Shown in pieces: positions 57,243-64,000 of a DNA stretch of 64,000 nt. This DNA comes from JANQMX01 sp965247175 (GTDB lineage Bacteria > Pseudomonadota > Alphaproteobacteria > Kiloniellales > DSM-21159): the NCBI GenBank assembly GCA_965247175.1, contig OZ252006.1, forward strand, positions 4,926,325 through 4,990,324. The letters are read 5' to 3'. The notes under the pieces were generated by a model, which did not search any database, was not told the origin of the DNA, and saw only the letters and a program-made list of their open reading frames with translations. The translations under genes and the position numbers were made by a program. Every line of letters starts with the position of its first letter. Position 1 is the stretch's first letter.

Positions 57243-58511
57243 ATGGACCGCTCGGAGGCGAGACAGCAACTGCTCGAATGGGTCGCCGCAGACGAGGCAC
57301 GGCTGACAGAGTTCTTCTCAGGCTTCGTCCGGGCCAAGAGCCCCAATCCACCAGGCGACACCCGCGAGGCGGTCGCGCACATCCGCTCCCTGTTGGACGG
57401 TGAAGGCCTCGATTACCGCATCATCGACCCGCATCCCGAATACCCAAACGTGGTGGCGTCCTTCGACGGCGAGGCAGCGAACAGAGAGGGAGGCCGGCAC
57501 CTCGTCCTCAATGGACACATCGACGTTTTTCCAGCCGGCGAGCACGAGACCTGGAGTCATGGGGGACCTTGGAGCGGGGCGATCGTTGACGGGAAGGTCT
57601 GGGGACGTGGGGCTGCCGATATGAAGTGCGGCACCACGGCATCGATCTTCACCTACCTCTATCTGCATCGTCTGCGTGCGCAGCTGAAGGGCCGGCTGAC
57701 GCTGACAGCCGTGTCCGACGAGGAAACCTTCGGACCGTATGGTGCGCGCTATCTCATGGAGCATCATCCGGAAGTGCACGGTGACTGTCTGCTGAATGGT
57801 GAACCATCCAGTCCTTACACCATCCGCTTCGGCGAGAAGGGACCGCTATGGCTCCGCTTCACCGTGAAGACGAAGGGTGCCCACGGCGCCTACACCCACT
57901 TGACGGGGAGCGCGACCAAGATCGCGGCAAGACTGATCGGCGACCTGGAAGAGCTGACCGAGCTGGACACGCCGGCGCCCGGCAATGTGGGGCCGGTGCT
58001 GGAACGCAATGCCGCGGTGACCGACAAGGCGCAGGGGGCGGGTGCCGCCGAGATTGTACAGAAGGTGACCGTCAACATCGGCACCATCGACGGCGGTATG
58101 AAGGTCAACATGATCCCCAGCGAATGCAGTTTCGAAGCCGACATCCGCTTTCCCATCGGTCTCGAGAAACAGCGTGTGCTCGACAAGGTGATCGAAATCG
58201 CCGACCGCTATCCGGAAGCCAGCTTCGAGGAGACCAACTTCAGCCCGCCGAGCTGGTGCGATCCGGACAATGATATGCTGCACATCCTGCGCGCCAACGT
58301 GAAGGCTCTGAAGGGCTATGAGCCTGAGCCGATCGTGTCGCTCGGCGGTACCGATGCGCGGCTCTGGCGCTATCGTGGCATCCCGGCGCTGGTCTACGGA
58401 CCCTTTCCCCGCAACATGGGCACGGGCGACGAACACGTGGAGGTGGAGGAATTCCTCCACATCGTGCGGACCCATGCGCTCTCAGCCTTCGATTACTTGA
58501 CCGCCGAGTGA
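57243..58511 (+). CDS. M20 family metallopeptidase/deacylase
   Basis: 422 residues, full length for the ArgE/DapE/CPG2 family. Zinc ligands are visible: H92 and D94 in LNGHIDVFPAG, D126 in GRGAADMK, and E160-E161 in VSDEETFG; the terminal His lies in GTGDEHVEVEEF. The dimerisation domain is about 200-320. It hydrolyses N-acyl or peptide bonds of small metabolites. GAGGGAGGC is upstream of ATG 57243. The gene is divergent from the binding-protein gene, and so probably under shared control. An acylated amine or amino acid imported by that transporter would be a fitting substrate; this is inference. Confidence 0.88.
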   Translation: MDRSEARQQLLEWVAADEARLTEFFSGFVRAKSPNPPGDTREAVAHIRSLLDGEGLDYRIIDPHPEYPNVVASFDGEAANREGGRHLVLNGHIDVFPAGEHETWSHGGPWSGAIVDGKVWGRGAADMKCGTTASIFTYLYLHRLRAQLKGRLTLTAVSDEETFGPYGARYLMEHHPEVHGDCLLNGEPSSPYTIRFGEKGPLWLRFTVKTKGAHGAYTHLTGSATKIAARLIGDLEELTELDTPAPGNVGPVLERNAAVTDKAQGAGAAEIVQKVTVNIGTIDGGMKVNMIPSECSFEADIRFPIGLEKQRVLDKVIEIADRYPEASFEETNFSPPSWCDPDNDMLHILRANVKALKGYEPEPIVSLGGTDARLWRYRGIPALVYGPFPRNMGTGDEHVEVEEFLHIVRTHALSAFDYLTAE

Positions 58512-58599
58512 TCGCATACGGCAGAGCGCTGGCCACTTGACTGACTCGTCGAGGCCAAGGAACCGTCTTGCAGGCGACTGGACTATTGGGACGTGTCGT

Positions 58600-59223
58600 T
58601 TGTTGACCGGACTTCAAGTCGACAAGCCTTGGCTCGGCGTGGCGCTGGCGGGACTTCTGATCTGCCATGCAGCCGCAGCCGCAGACCCGGTGGGTGTCGA
58701 GATCGAAGCGGAGGATCTCGGATGGGTTTCCGCTACTAAGGCGAAGAGCGCGCGCGTCGATCATACCCTGCGCAACGGTGTCCATGAGCGCTGCTGGCTG
58801 AGTCCCGCCGATGCGCGGGCTGCCGCCGAGCAGGCGCTGATTCGGCGCGGTATTCGCATGGTCGGTGAAAGCGAGAGCGAAAGGCCGGACCTGTTCGTCG
58901 CACTTGAGATCAGTGGGCACGAGATTTCGGAGACCTACTGCGTCATTGTTGTGCGGGCCGATGTCCTGCTGTTCGAAGCATCCGAACAGACGGGAGGTGC
59001 TTTCCCCATCGTATCCTCCTCCTGGCGTGTTCTCTGGTCGGACACAGCGCTCTTGAGCGGGCCAAGAGATGGGATGAGCGAACGGGTCAGGCGCGAAGCG
59101 GTCAGCTTGCTGGAGGCCTTCGCGGCCACCCGCATACGGCGGCTGGAGCGCATTGCCGGCAAGCTGATGGAGCAAAAAGGCCCTGAAGCGGTCGAACGCT
59201 GGCGAGCTTATTTGGCCGAATGA
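58600..59223 (+). CDS. exported protein of unknown function
   Basis: About 207 residues from TTG 58600 (58603 equally possible; a TTG at 58537 would add 21 residues before the signal). A hydrophobic segment (WLGVALAGLLICHAAAAAD) gives a signal peptide ending near AAA. The remainder, from GVEIEAEDLGWVS, is mixed alpha/beta with conserved-looking ERCWLSPADARAAAEQALIRRG (parts) and a C-terminal helix. No family is recognised. It may be cotranscribed with the M20 gene 88 bases upstream, but a separate promoter is also possible. Confidence 0.6.
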   Translation: MLTGLQVDKPWLGVALAGLLICHAAAAADPVGVEIEAEDLGWVSATKAKSARVDHTLRNGVHERCWLSPADARAAAEQALIRRGIRMVGESESERPDLFVALEISGHEISETYCVIVVRADVLLFEASEQTGGAFPIVSSSWRVLWSDTALLSGPRDGMSERVRREAVSLLEAFAATRIRRLERIAGKLMEQKGPEAVERWRAYLAE

Positions 59224-59349
59224 TGGGCTACACGGTCACCTGGCCGAACCTGCGCTTTGGCTTTGCACATTGTTAGGGTCCTTCCTAGTATGCCGATATC
59301 GACTCTGCGCACGCCGGGACGGGCTGCGCGACTGAAGAAGGATAGCGTC

Positions 59350-59814
59350 GTGGCGCATCGAAGCTTCGCTTGCATTGCCTTTGTCGCCGTTTCCCTGGCG
59401 ACCGCGCCGGTTGTGGCTCAGGAGTGCGCGCGCGAGGTGGAAGAGATCGGCGAACGCCTCGGCATCGAGGTCGTGTCGCCTGAGTTCTTCGTCGATCTCG
59501 ATGGGATTCCCGACATCAACATCGATCAAAGCCGGATCAATATCGATCGGAGCAGGGCGAGCGATGCTCAGCTCTTTGAAGAGATCCAGACACCTGAAGC
59601 GCAGATGGCGCGCAGGCTGACCGGACAGATCGATGTGACCGGCGCTGGACCACGGGAAACACTGTGGGTCCACGACTACGACGCACCCGATGTACTGCTG
59701 GCGCGTTCGCGTCTGGTCGGCGCCCGCACCTTCTCGCTGCTTGGCCGCGAGGACTTTTGCCGCCGCGGTCTGGACGAAGCCAAGGAAATCCTCGGACCTC
59801 TGCTCGATCAGTAG
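59350..59814 (+). CDS. small exported protein of unknown function
   Basis: 154 residues from GTG 59350, which has AAGAAGGA seven bases upstream; a longer frame back to 59257 would have a poor signal. The signal peptide is CIAFVAVSLATAPVVAQECA, ending at VAQ. The mature part has the repeat-like strings INIDQSRINIDRSRASD, with three cysteines spread over the protein (ECAREV, DFCRR). It is probably periplasmic. No family is recognised and no neighbour gives a function. Confidence 0.6.
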   Translation: MAHRSFACIAFVAVSLATAPVVAQECAREVEEIGERLGIEVVSPEFFVDLDGIPDINIDQSRINIDRSRASDAQLFEEIQTPEAQMARRLTGQIDVTGAGPRETLWVHDYDAPDVLLARSRLVGARTFSLLGREDFCRRGLDEAKEILGPLLDQ

Positions 59815-60249
59815 AGGCCAGCCGGGCTGCAGGGTTCTGCCGTCCCTTCTTGCCTTGTCTTCCGATCGCACTATCGGCTCCTACCGTCGCGAGATGACTT
59901 TTAGTCTCATCGCCGCTGCCTGAAGCCTGTTCCCCTGCGTGGGCGGGGCGTGTTCCTTCCACATATTGCCCGTTCGAAGATGCGAGCTGGTCGATGCTCT
60001 TCAGACCGCTTGTGTTTCGATTGTGTGTCATTTCGTTTCAAATAGCGTATTCGGATTGTAAAAATACCACTCACATTAGCCAATTACACACGTTGGATTG
60101 CCCATAATTCGACAAATTGACGAATAATTTAAGTAAAGAAATATGGTTAATGGGGATTTTTGAAGAAATTGTGCTCAATTAGTTTGAAATGACTAGCGAA
60201 ATTCGTTAGGGTTGCGCAGGTCTATTTGTCGGGGAATGAGGGGGATTTT
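59815..60249. other. 435-base intergenic region, 3' part strongly AT-rich
   Basis: No convincing gene. Bases 60061-60180 are about 32% G+C by hand count (38 of 120), far below the surroundings, and end just before the PEP-CTERM gene. The stretch probably holds its promoter and regulatory sites, but no specific consensus could be assigned. The 5' half (59815-60000) has normal composition and nothing notable. Confidence 0.6.
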
Positions 60250-60945
60250 ATGTTTAGGGCAATGTTTGCAGGCGTGGTGGCATGCGCTACCGTCGCCTTT
60301 GCCGGCTCCGCGAATGCCGTGGTAGTCGGCGAGGCCTTGCCGGTGATCGACACTTTCGAGGGCCCGGTCTATGTGGCAGAGGGCTCCCGTTTCGCATCCA
60401 CCACCAGGACGCAAAGCGCGCCGGTTGGATCGATCGGTGATCGACGCACCAGCGTTTCTTCAGCTTCGGGTGCTAGCAGCGTGCTGGCCATATTTGCCGG
60501 CATGGCCGAATTCCGCACCACGGGAAACGATGCGGTCTTTACGCTCGAGTACGGCATTTCCTCGCCGCTCGATCTCGTCCTGCCGGGCGATGCCTTCAAG
60601 TTCTCGGTGTTTGAGAGCGATCTCGACGACCGGAACGTTACAGCCGACTTCACGACGACCTTGATCAGCGGTGGCGGCGTGGAGGAGTCGACGACCATCC
60701 AGCTGAGCGGCGAGGGTGACTACGTGATTCCCTTCTCGCTCTTCAACGTCACCGACTTCAACGACGTCGACTACATCTCTTTCGTGTTTGATACGCGGGG
60801 GCTGTCTGGCGCGCGCATGGTGATCGGTGAGATCGTCGATCCGGTTTTGCCCGGGGCAGCGGCCTTGCCTGAGCCGGCGACCTTCACGCTCTTCGGGTTT
60901 GGGCTGCTCGGCTTGATCGGTGCCGCTCGTCATCTGAGGCGATAG
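60250..60945 (+). CDS. PEP-CTERM sorting-domain protein
   Basis: 231 residues. A signal peptide (MFRAMFAGVVACATVAFAGSANA) is followed by an exported domain of about 180 residues rich in beta-strand, with FKFSVFESDLDDRNVTADF and FSLFNVTDFNDVDYISF (each in a single family-unknown region). The C-terminus is LPEPATFTLFGFGLLGL then IGAARHLRR: PEP, helix and basic end, an exosortase sorting signal. ATG 60250 follows GAGGGGG. A strong terminator follows at 61026. It is the second such protein in the window; neither has an exosortase neighbour. Confidence 0.87.
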   Translation: MFRAMFAGVVACATVAFAGSANAVVVGEALPVIDTFEGPVYVAEGSRFASTTRTQSAPVGSIGDRRTSVSSASGASSVLAIFAGMAEFRTTGNDAVFTLEYGISSPLDLVLPGDAFKFSVFESDLDDRNVTADFTTTLISGGGVEESTTIQLSGEGDYVIPFSLFNVTDFNDVDYISFVFDTRGLSGARMVIGEIVDPVLPGAAALPEPATFTLFGFGLLGLIGAARHLRR

Positions 60946-61025
60946 CTGACACACGCGTAGTCTTCCCCGCTGCGCCCGCACCAAGCTGCGTGTGGGCGAC
61001 AGCCCCGGAAAGCGGCCTGCAAGAA

Positions 61026-61055
61026 GGCGCCCGCCATTGGCGGCGCGCCCTTTTT
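61026..61055 (+). terminator. intrinsic terminator after the second PEP-CTERM gene
   Basis: GGCGC-CCGCC-ATT-GGCGG-C-GCGCC followed by CTTTTT: a 10-bp stem with one bulge, a 3-base loop and a five-T run. It lies 80 bases after the PEP-CTERM stop. Confidence 0.85.
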
Positions 61056-61195
61056 GTGCTTTTCCCGAGATCAGCTCGCCGCACAGTTAGGTGAAGGTCT
61101 TGGCGGTAGTGCCCCGGCGCTGTTCCCTAAGCGAACAAGGCAGGGCAGACACAACGGCCTTGACCTCAGCCAAGCTGTCGGGGGAAGGAAGGGGG

Positions 61196-62371
61196 ATGAC
61201 GGCGTCGGTCGATCCTGTGCTTCGCCAGCAGTTCCTGGGCGGAATGAGCAACGCCGCCTGTACGGTCAATGTCGTGACCACGGACGGTGTAGCCGGTCGG
61301 GCAGGGGTCACGGTATCCGCCATGTCCTCCGTTTCGGCCGACACGGCGAAGCCGACATTGCTGGTCTGCGTGCATCATCGTAGCCAGGCAGCCGAGGCGA
61401 TCCGCGAGAACGGCGTTTTTTGCGTCAACGTGTTGCGGGACGATCAGTCCTATATCTCCGATATCTTTGCCGGCCGGTTCAGAGGCGAGTTCGACGACAA
61501 GTTTGACTGTGCCGAATGGAGCGTCCAGACGACCGGCGCCCCGAGAGTCGTCGATCCGCTCGTGGCCTTCGATTGCCGCCTGGTGCACCACGACCGGGTC
61601 GGCACTCACTATGTCTTCTATGGACAGGTCGAAGACATCTTTGTCGCCGAAAGCGGCTCACCCCTCATTTATGCCAATCGCGCCTATGGCGTCGCTTCCC
61701 GCATCGAAGCCGTGCCAACGGCGAAGGCGAAGACTGAGAGCGCCGTCGGTACCCTGTCGATCGGCTGTCTTCACGCCGTCGGTCCCTACATCCTCCCGCA
61801 GTTGATCGCCTGCCTGCAGGCCGATCATGGCGCCGTGGAGCTGCGCCTGGTGGAAGGGGATCAACGGCGCATTCAAGAGAGTCTCTTGACCCGCGAGTGC
61901 GAGTTGGCGCTGGTCTACGATCTCGACCTTGCGGAAGGTCTGCGCCGCGACCGGCTGACAGAGCTGACCCCCTATGTGCTGCTGGCGGAAGGTCATGCCC
62001 TTGCGCATCGGTCGGAGCTCACACCCCATGACTTGGCGGACGAACCGATGGTCCTGCTGAATGCGCCACCCAATCGAGAGTACTATCTCTCGATCATGCG
62101 AGATGCCGGCATCGATCCCAAGGTGGCCTTCCGCTCCACGTCTTTCGAGATGGTGCGCGGCCTTGTCGGGCATGGTCTTGGCTACGCGTTGCTGGCGACA
62201 AAACCTGCGGCCGCGATGACATACGATGGCCGTGCCTTGGTTGCCCGGCCGTTGGCGGTTGATGCTAGGTCCAGCCCGGTCGTTTTGGCCTATCGGGCGG
62301 ATAGTGAACTCTCTCCCTTGGCGCAGCATTTCGCCGCCCTTTGCCGCGATGTCTTTGCGGCTGCGGACTAG
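61196..62371 (+). CDS. flavin reductase domain fused to a LysR-type substrate-binding domain
   Basis: 391 residues in two parts. Residues 8-165 are a flavin reductase (HpaC/FMN-binding split barrel) domain, with SNAACTVNVVTTD, GRAGVTVSAMSSVSADTAKP (short parts) and FCVNVLRDDQ. Residues 185-388 match a LysR substrate-binding domain: TLSIGCLHAVGPYILPQL, ELALVYDLDLAEGL, LLAEGHALAH and VGHGLGYALLATKP. There is no helix-turn-helix. The domain resembles the sensor half of the LysR protein encoded two genes downstream. ATG 61196 follows GAAGGAAGGGGG. The reductase would supply reduced FMN or FAD to an unseen oxygenase. It lies 32 bases before the DUF1028 gene. Confidence 0.85.
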   Translation: MTASVDPVLRQQFLGGMSNAACTVNVVTTDGVAGRAGVTVSAMSSVSADTAKPTLLVCVHHRSQAAEAIRENGVFCVNVLRDDQSYISDIFAGRFRGEFDDKFDCAEWSVQTTGAPRVVDPLVAFDCRLVHHDRVGTHYVFYGQVEDIFVAESGSPLIYANRAYGVASRIEAVPTAKAKTESAVGTLSIGCLHAVGPYILPQLIACLQADHGAVELRLVEGDQRRIQESLLTRECELALVYDLDLAEGLRRDRLTELTPYVLLAEGHALAHRSELTPHDLADEPMVLLNAPPNREYYLSIMRDAGIDPKVAFRSTSFEMVRGLVGHGLGYALLATKPAAAMTYDGRALVARPLAVDARSSPVVLAYRADSELSPLAQHFAALCRDVFAAAD

Positions 62372-62403
62372 CGCGTGGCACGCAGTTTTCGGAGTTTCTT
62401 CGG

Positions 62404-63078
62404 ATGACCTTCTCAATTGTTGCCCGTTGCAGCGAGACCGGCATGTTCGGCGTTGCCGTATCCTCTTCTTCGCCTGCCGTCGCAGCGCGTTGTGCCTTCG
62501 CAAGAGCGGGAGTAGGCGCCGTCGCCAGTCAGAACATCACCGACCCGACCTTGGGTACGCGAGCCCTTGATCTTATGGCGGCGGGCGCCTCGGCCGACGA
62601 GGCCATCACCATTCTGCGACGCAGTGGACCCAATATGGTCTATCGCCAGGTCTTGGCCGTGGACGGCAACGGAGGTGCTTGCGTGCACTCGGGACAGCGC
62701 GCGCTCGGCAGCTTCGGGGATGCCGCCGCGGAAGGCGTGGTGAGTGGCGGAAACCTCTTGGCCGACGAGCATATCCCTCAGATCATTGTCGATAGCTTCT
62801 TGGCTAGCAGTGGACCTTTGGGCGACCGACTGCTCGAGGCCATGCAAGCGGCAGTCGATGCGGGCGGAGAGGAGGGGCCCATTCACTCGGCCGGCATGCT
62901 TCTGGTTCGGGACGTTCCTTGGCCGGTCGCCGATCTACGCGTCGATTGGACCGACAACTGTCCCATCGCAGAGTTGAGGCAGCTTTGGACACTCTACGAA
63001 CCGCAGCTGGAAGCCTATGTGACGCGCGCGCGCGATCCGGCCAGCTCACCGTCCTACGGCGTTCCAGGTGACGAATGA
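62404..63078 (+). CDS. DUF1028 family protein (Ntn-hydrolase-like)
   Basis: 224 residues. The family start TFSIVARCSETGMFGVAVSS is intact, followed by GVGAVASQNITDPTLG and CVHSGQRALGSFGD. The Ntn-like fold suggests an amidase-type hydrolase, but no activity is established. The soluble cytoplasmic protein is encoded between the flavin reductase fusion and the LysR regulator, and likely shares their operon. In other bacteria DUF1028 genes accompany amino-acid or peptide catabolism. ATG 62404 was chosen over a start 21 codons upstream that would enter the preceding gene. Confidence 0.87.
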   Translation: MTFSIVARCSETGMFGVAVSSSSPAVAARCAFARAGVGAVASQNITDPTLGTRALDLMAAGASADEAITILRRSGPNMVYRQVLAVDGNGGACVHSGQRALGSFGDAAAEGVVSGGNLLADEHIPQIIVDSFLASSGPLGDRLLEAMQAAVDAGGEEGPIHSAGMLLVRDVPWPVADLRVDWTDNCPIAELRQLWTLYEPQLEAYVTRARDPASSPSYGVPGDE

Positions 63079-63140
63079 CTGGACGAGAGGCGGTGAGGGA
63101 CGCGGTGGCCGCAGGCTGCACGACAGCGGTCTGACAAGCC

Positions 63141-64000
63141 ATGCCGCTGCGCTTCACCCTTCGTCAGCTCGAGTACTTCGCTGCCGTCGGACAGGCGGGC
63201 TCGATTGCCTCGGCTGCGGAGCGCATCAGCGTTTCGCCCTCGTCCATCTCGGCGGCCATCTCGCAGTTGGAAGAGGAGTTCGGCATCCAGCTCTTCGTGC
63301 GCCAACATGCCCAGGGTCTTTCGTTGACGCCCGGCGGACAGCGCTTCTTCCGCGCGGTAAAGGCCTTGCTGGATGAAGCCGGCTCATTGCACGAGATTGC
63401 CGGCGACATCTCAGAGCAGGTGCGGGGACCCATCGCGGTCGGTTGCCTCGTCACTCTTGCCCCATTTGTCTTGCCGGCCTTGCGCAAGCGTTTCGAGGAG
63501 GCCTATCCGGAGGTATCGGTGCGGCAGGTCGAGGCCAACCAGCTCGATCTCTTCGGACTGCTGCGGCGGGCTGAGATCGACGTGGCCCTGACCTATGATC
63601 TCGACGTTCCGCAAGACATCACCTTCACGCCCCTGGCCGAATGGCCGCCGCACGCTCTCTTCGCGGCGGGGCACCCTCTGGCCAAGCGAAAGTCGGTCGC
63701 TTTGGACTCGCTTGCACAGGAGCCCCTGATTCTTCTCGACCTTCCGCTCAGCCGTGACTACTTCATGGCGCTTTTTCAGCAGCACGGCTTGCGGCCGTTG
63801 ATTGCAGAACGTGTCGGGCACCTTCCGATGGTGCAAACGATGGTCGCCAATGGCTTTGGTTACAGCCTCTTGAACGTGCCGCCGATGAGCGACCGAGCCC
63901 CGGACGGCTTGCCGCTTGCCTATGTCCCCGTCGAAGGGGAACTCCGTCCCCTGAAGCTGGGCTTGATTGCGATGCACGGGGAACGAAAGGCTCGGGTCGT
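63141..64000 (+). CDS. LysR family transcriptional regulator, 3' end beyond window
   Basis: Runs to the right edge (286 full codons of about 300). The N-terminal winged helix-turn-helix is FTLRQLEYFAAVGQAGSIASAAERISVSPSSIS, given as RQLEYFAAVGQAGSIASAAE, then QLEEEFGIQLF. The effector domain begins at GPIAVGCLVTLAPFVLPAL and contains VALTYDLDVPQDI, LFAAGHPLAKRKS and VANGFGYSLLNVPP, very like the domain fused to the flavin reductase. It probably regulates its own cluster in response to the same ligand. ATG 63141 is 62 bases after the DUF1028 stop; no Shine-Dalgarno stands out. Confidence 0.93.
   Translation, partial: MPLRFTLRQLEYFAAVGQAGSIASAAERISVSPSSISAAISQLEEEFGIQLFVRQHAQGLSLTPGGQRFFRAVKALLDEAGSLHEIAGDISEQVRGPIAVGCLVTLAPFVLPALRKRFEEAYPEVSVRQVEANQLDLFGLLRRAEIDVALTYDLDVPQDITFTPLAEWPPHALFAAGHPLAKRKSVALDSLAQEPLILLDLPLSRDYFMALFQQHGLRPLIAERVGHLPMVQTMVANGFGYSLLNVPPMSDRAPDGLPLAYVPVEGELRPLKLGLIAMHGERKARV

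Noticed and set aside
1..64000. CRISPR array, insertion sequence, prophage or rRNA operon
   Set aside because: None was seen: no regularly spaced repeats, transposase or phage genes, or rRNA sequence.

Overview
The window is high-GC (by eye about 60-65%), densely coded chromosomal DNA of a free-living alphaproteobacterium, most likely from the Rhodospirillales/Kiloniellales side of the class. The evidence is the gene order (erpA / dgt-argS-SPOR-nagZ-scpA-scpB-tatABC-serS-surE-pcm-nlpD-like ... yajC-secD-secF), a LexA operator of the alphaproteobacterial type GTTC-N7-GTTC in front of uvrA, and frequent GTG/TTG starts with 1-4 base overlaps. I cannot name a genus. No insertion sequence, prophage or CRISPR array was seen.

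Layout. 1-6.5 kb: a TPP-riboswitch-controlled thiO (cut by the left edge), an EamA exporter with an M81 metallopeptidase, and a leftward run erpA / beta-helix protein / xth / rhomboid. 6.6-26 kb: a rightward core block for nucleotide and tRNA metabolism, chromosome segregation (scpAB), cell-wall turnover (SPOR, NagZ, LysM/LytM factor) and protein export (tatABC, yajC-secDF). It also holds an iron-type ABC ATPase behind a Fur/Mur-like palindrome. 26-40 kb: sodB, an NDUFAF6-like protein, trmFO, a lipoprotein, two class III nucleotidyl cyclases (one paired with a truncated haemoglobin), a threonine dehydratase-like enzyme, uvrA, an enoyl-CoA hydratase, a PEP-CTERM protein and ssb. 40-46 kb: TerB and gamma-glutamylcyclotransferase, a polytopic membrane protein, gyrA, coaD and tRNA-Lys(UUU). 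46-49.7 kb: a more AT-rich accessory patch with a small unknown ORF, a glycosyltransferase plus FAD oxidoreductase pair, and an orphan MbcA/ParS-type antitoxin domain. 49.7-58.5 kb: a predicted uptake and catabolism cluster for a nitrogenous compound (flavin/Fe-S oxidoreductase, M24-like hydrolase lacking metal ligands, polyamine-type ABC transporter, M20 peptidase). 58.5-64 kb: two small exported unknowns, an AT-rich 5' region before a second PEP-CTERM protein, then a flavin reductase fused to a LysR effector domain, a DUF1028 protein and a genuine LysR regulator cut by the right edge.

The most unusual item is the 61.2-64.0 kb trio. A flavin reductase domain is joined to a LysR-type ligand-binding domain without any DNA-binding domain, two genes from a LysR regulator whose sensor half looks like the same family. 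The second is a split haem-sensor cyclase (truncated globin, then PAS, coiled coil and cyclase), laid out like a soluble guanylate cyclase but with a globin in place of H-NOX. Other points for follow-up are the atypical quinolone-region residues of GyrA, the metal-less M24 protein, paired inverted repeats in the divergent promoter of the transporter and M20 genes, and adjacent homologues of the mitochondrial complex I assembly factors NDUFAF3 and NDUFAF6. All calls come from reading the sequence; no database search was run.
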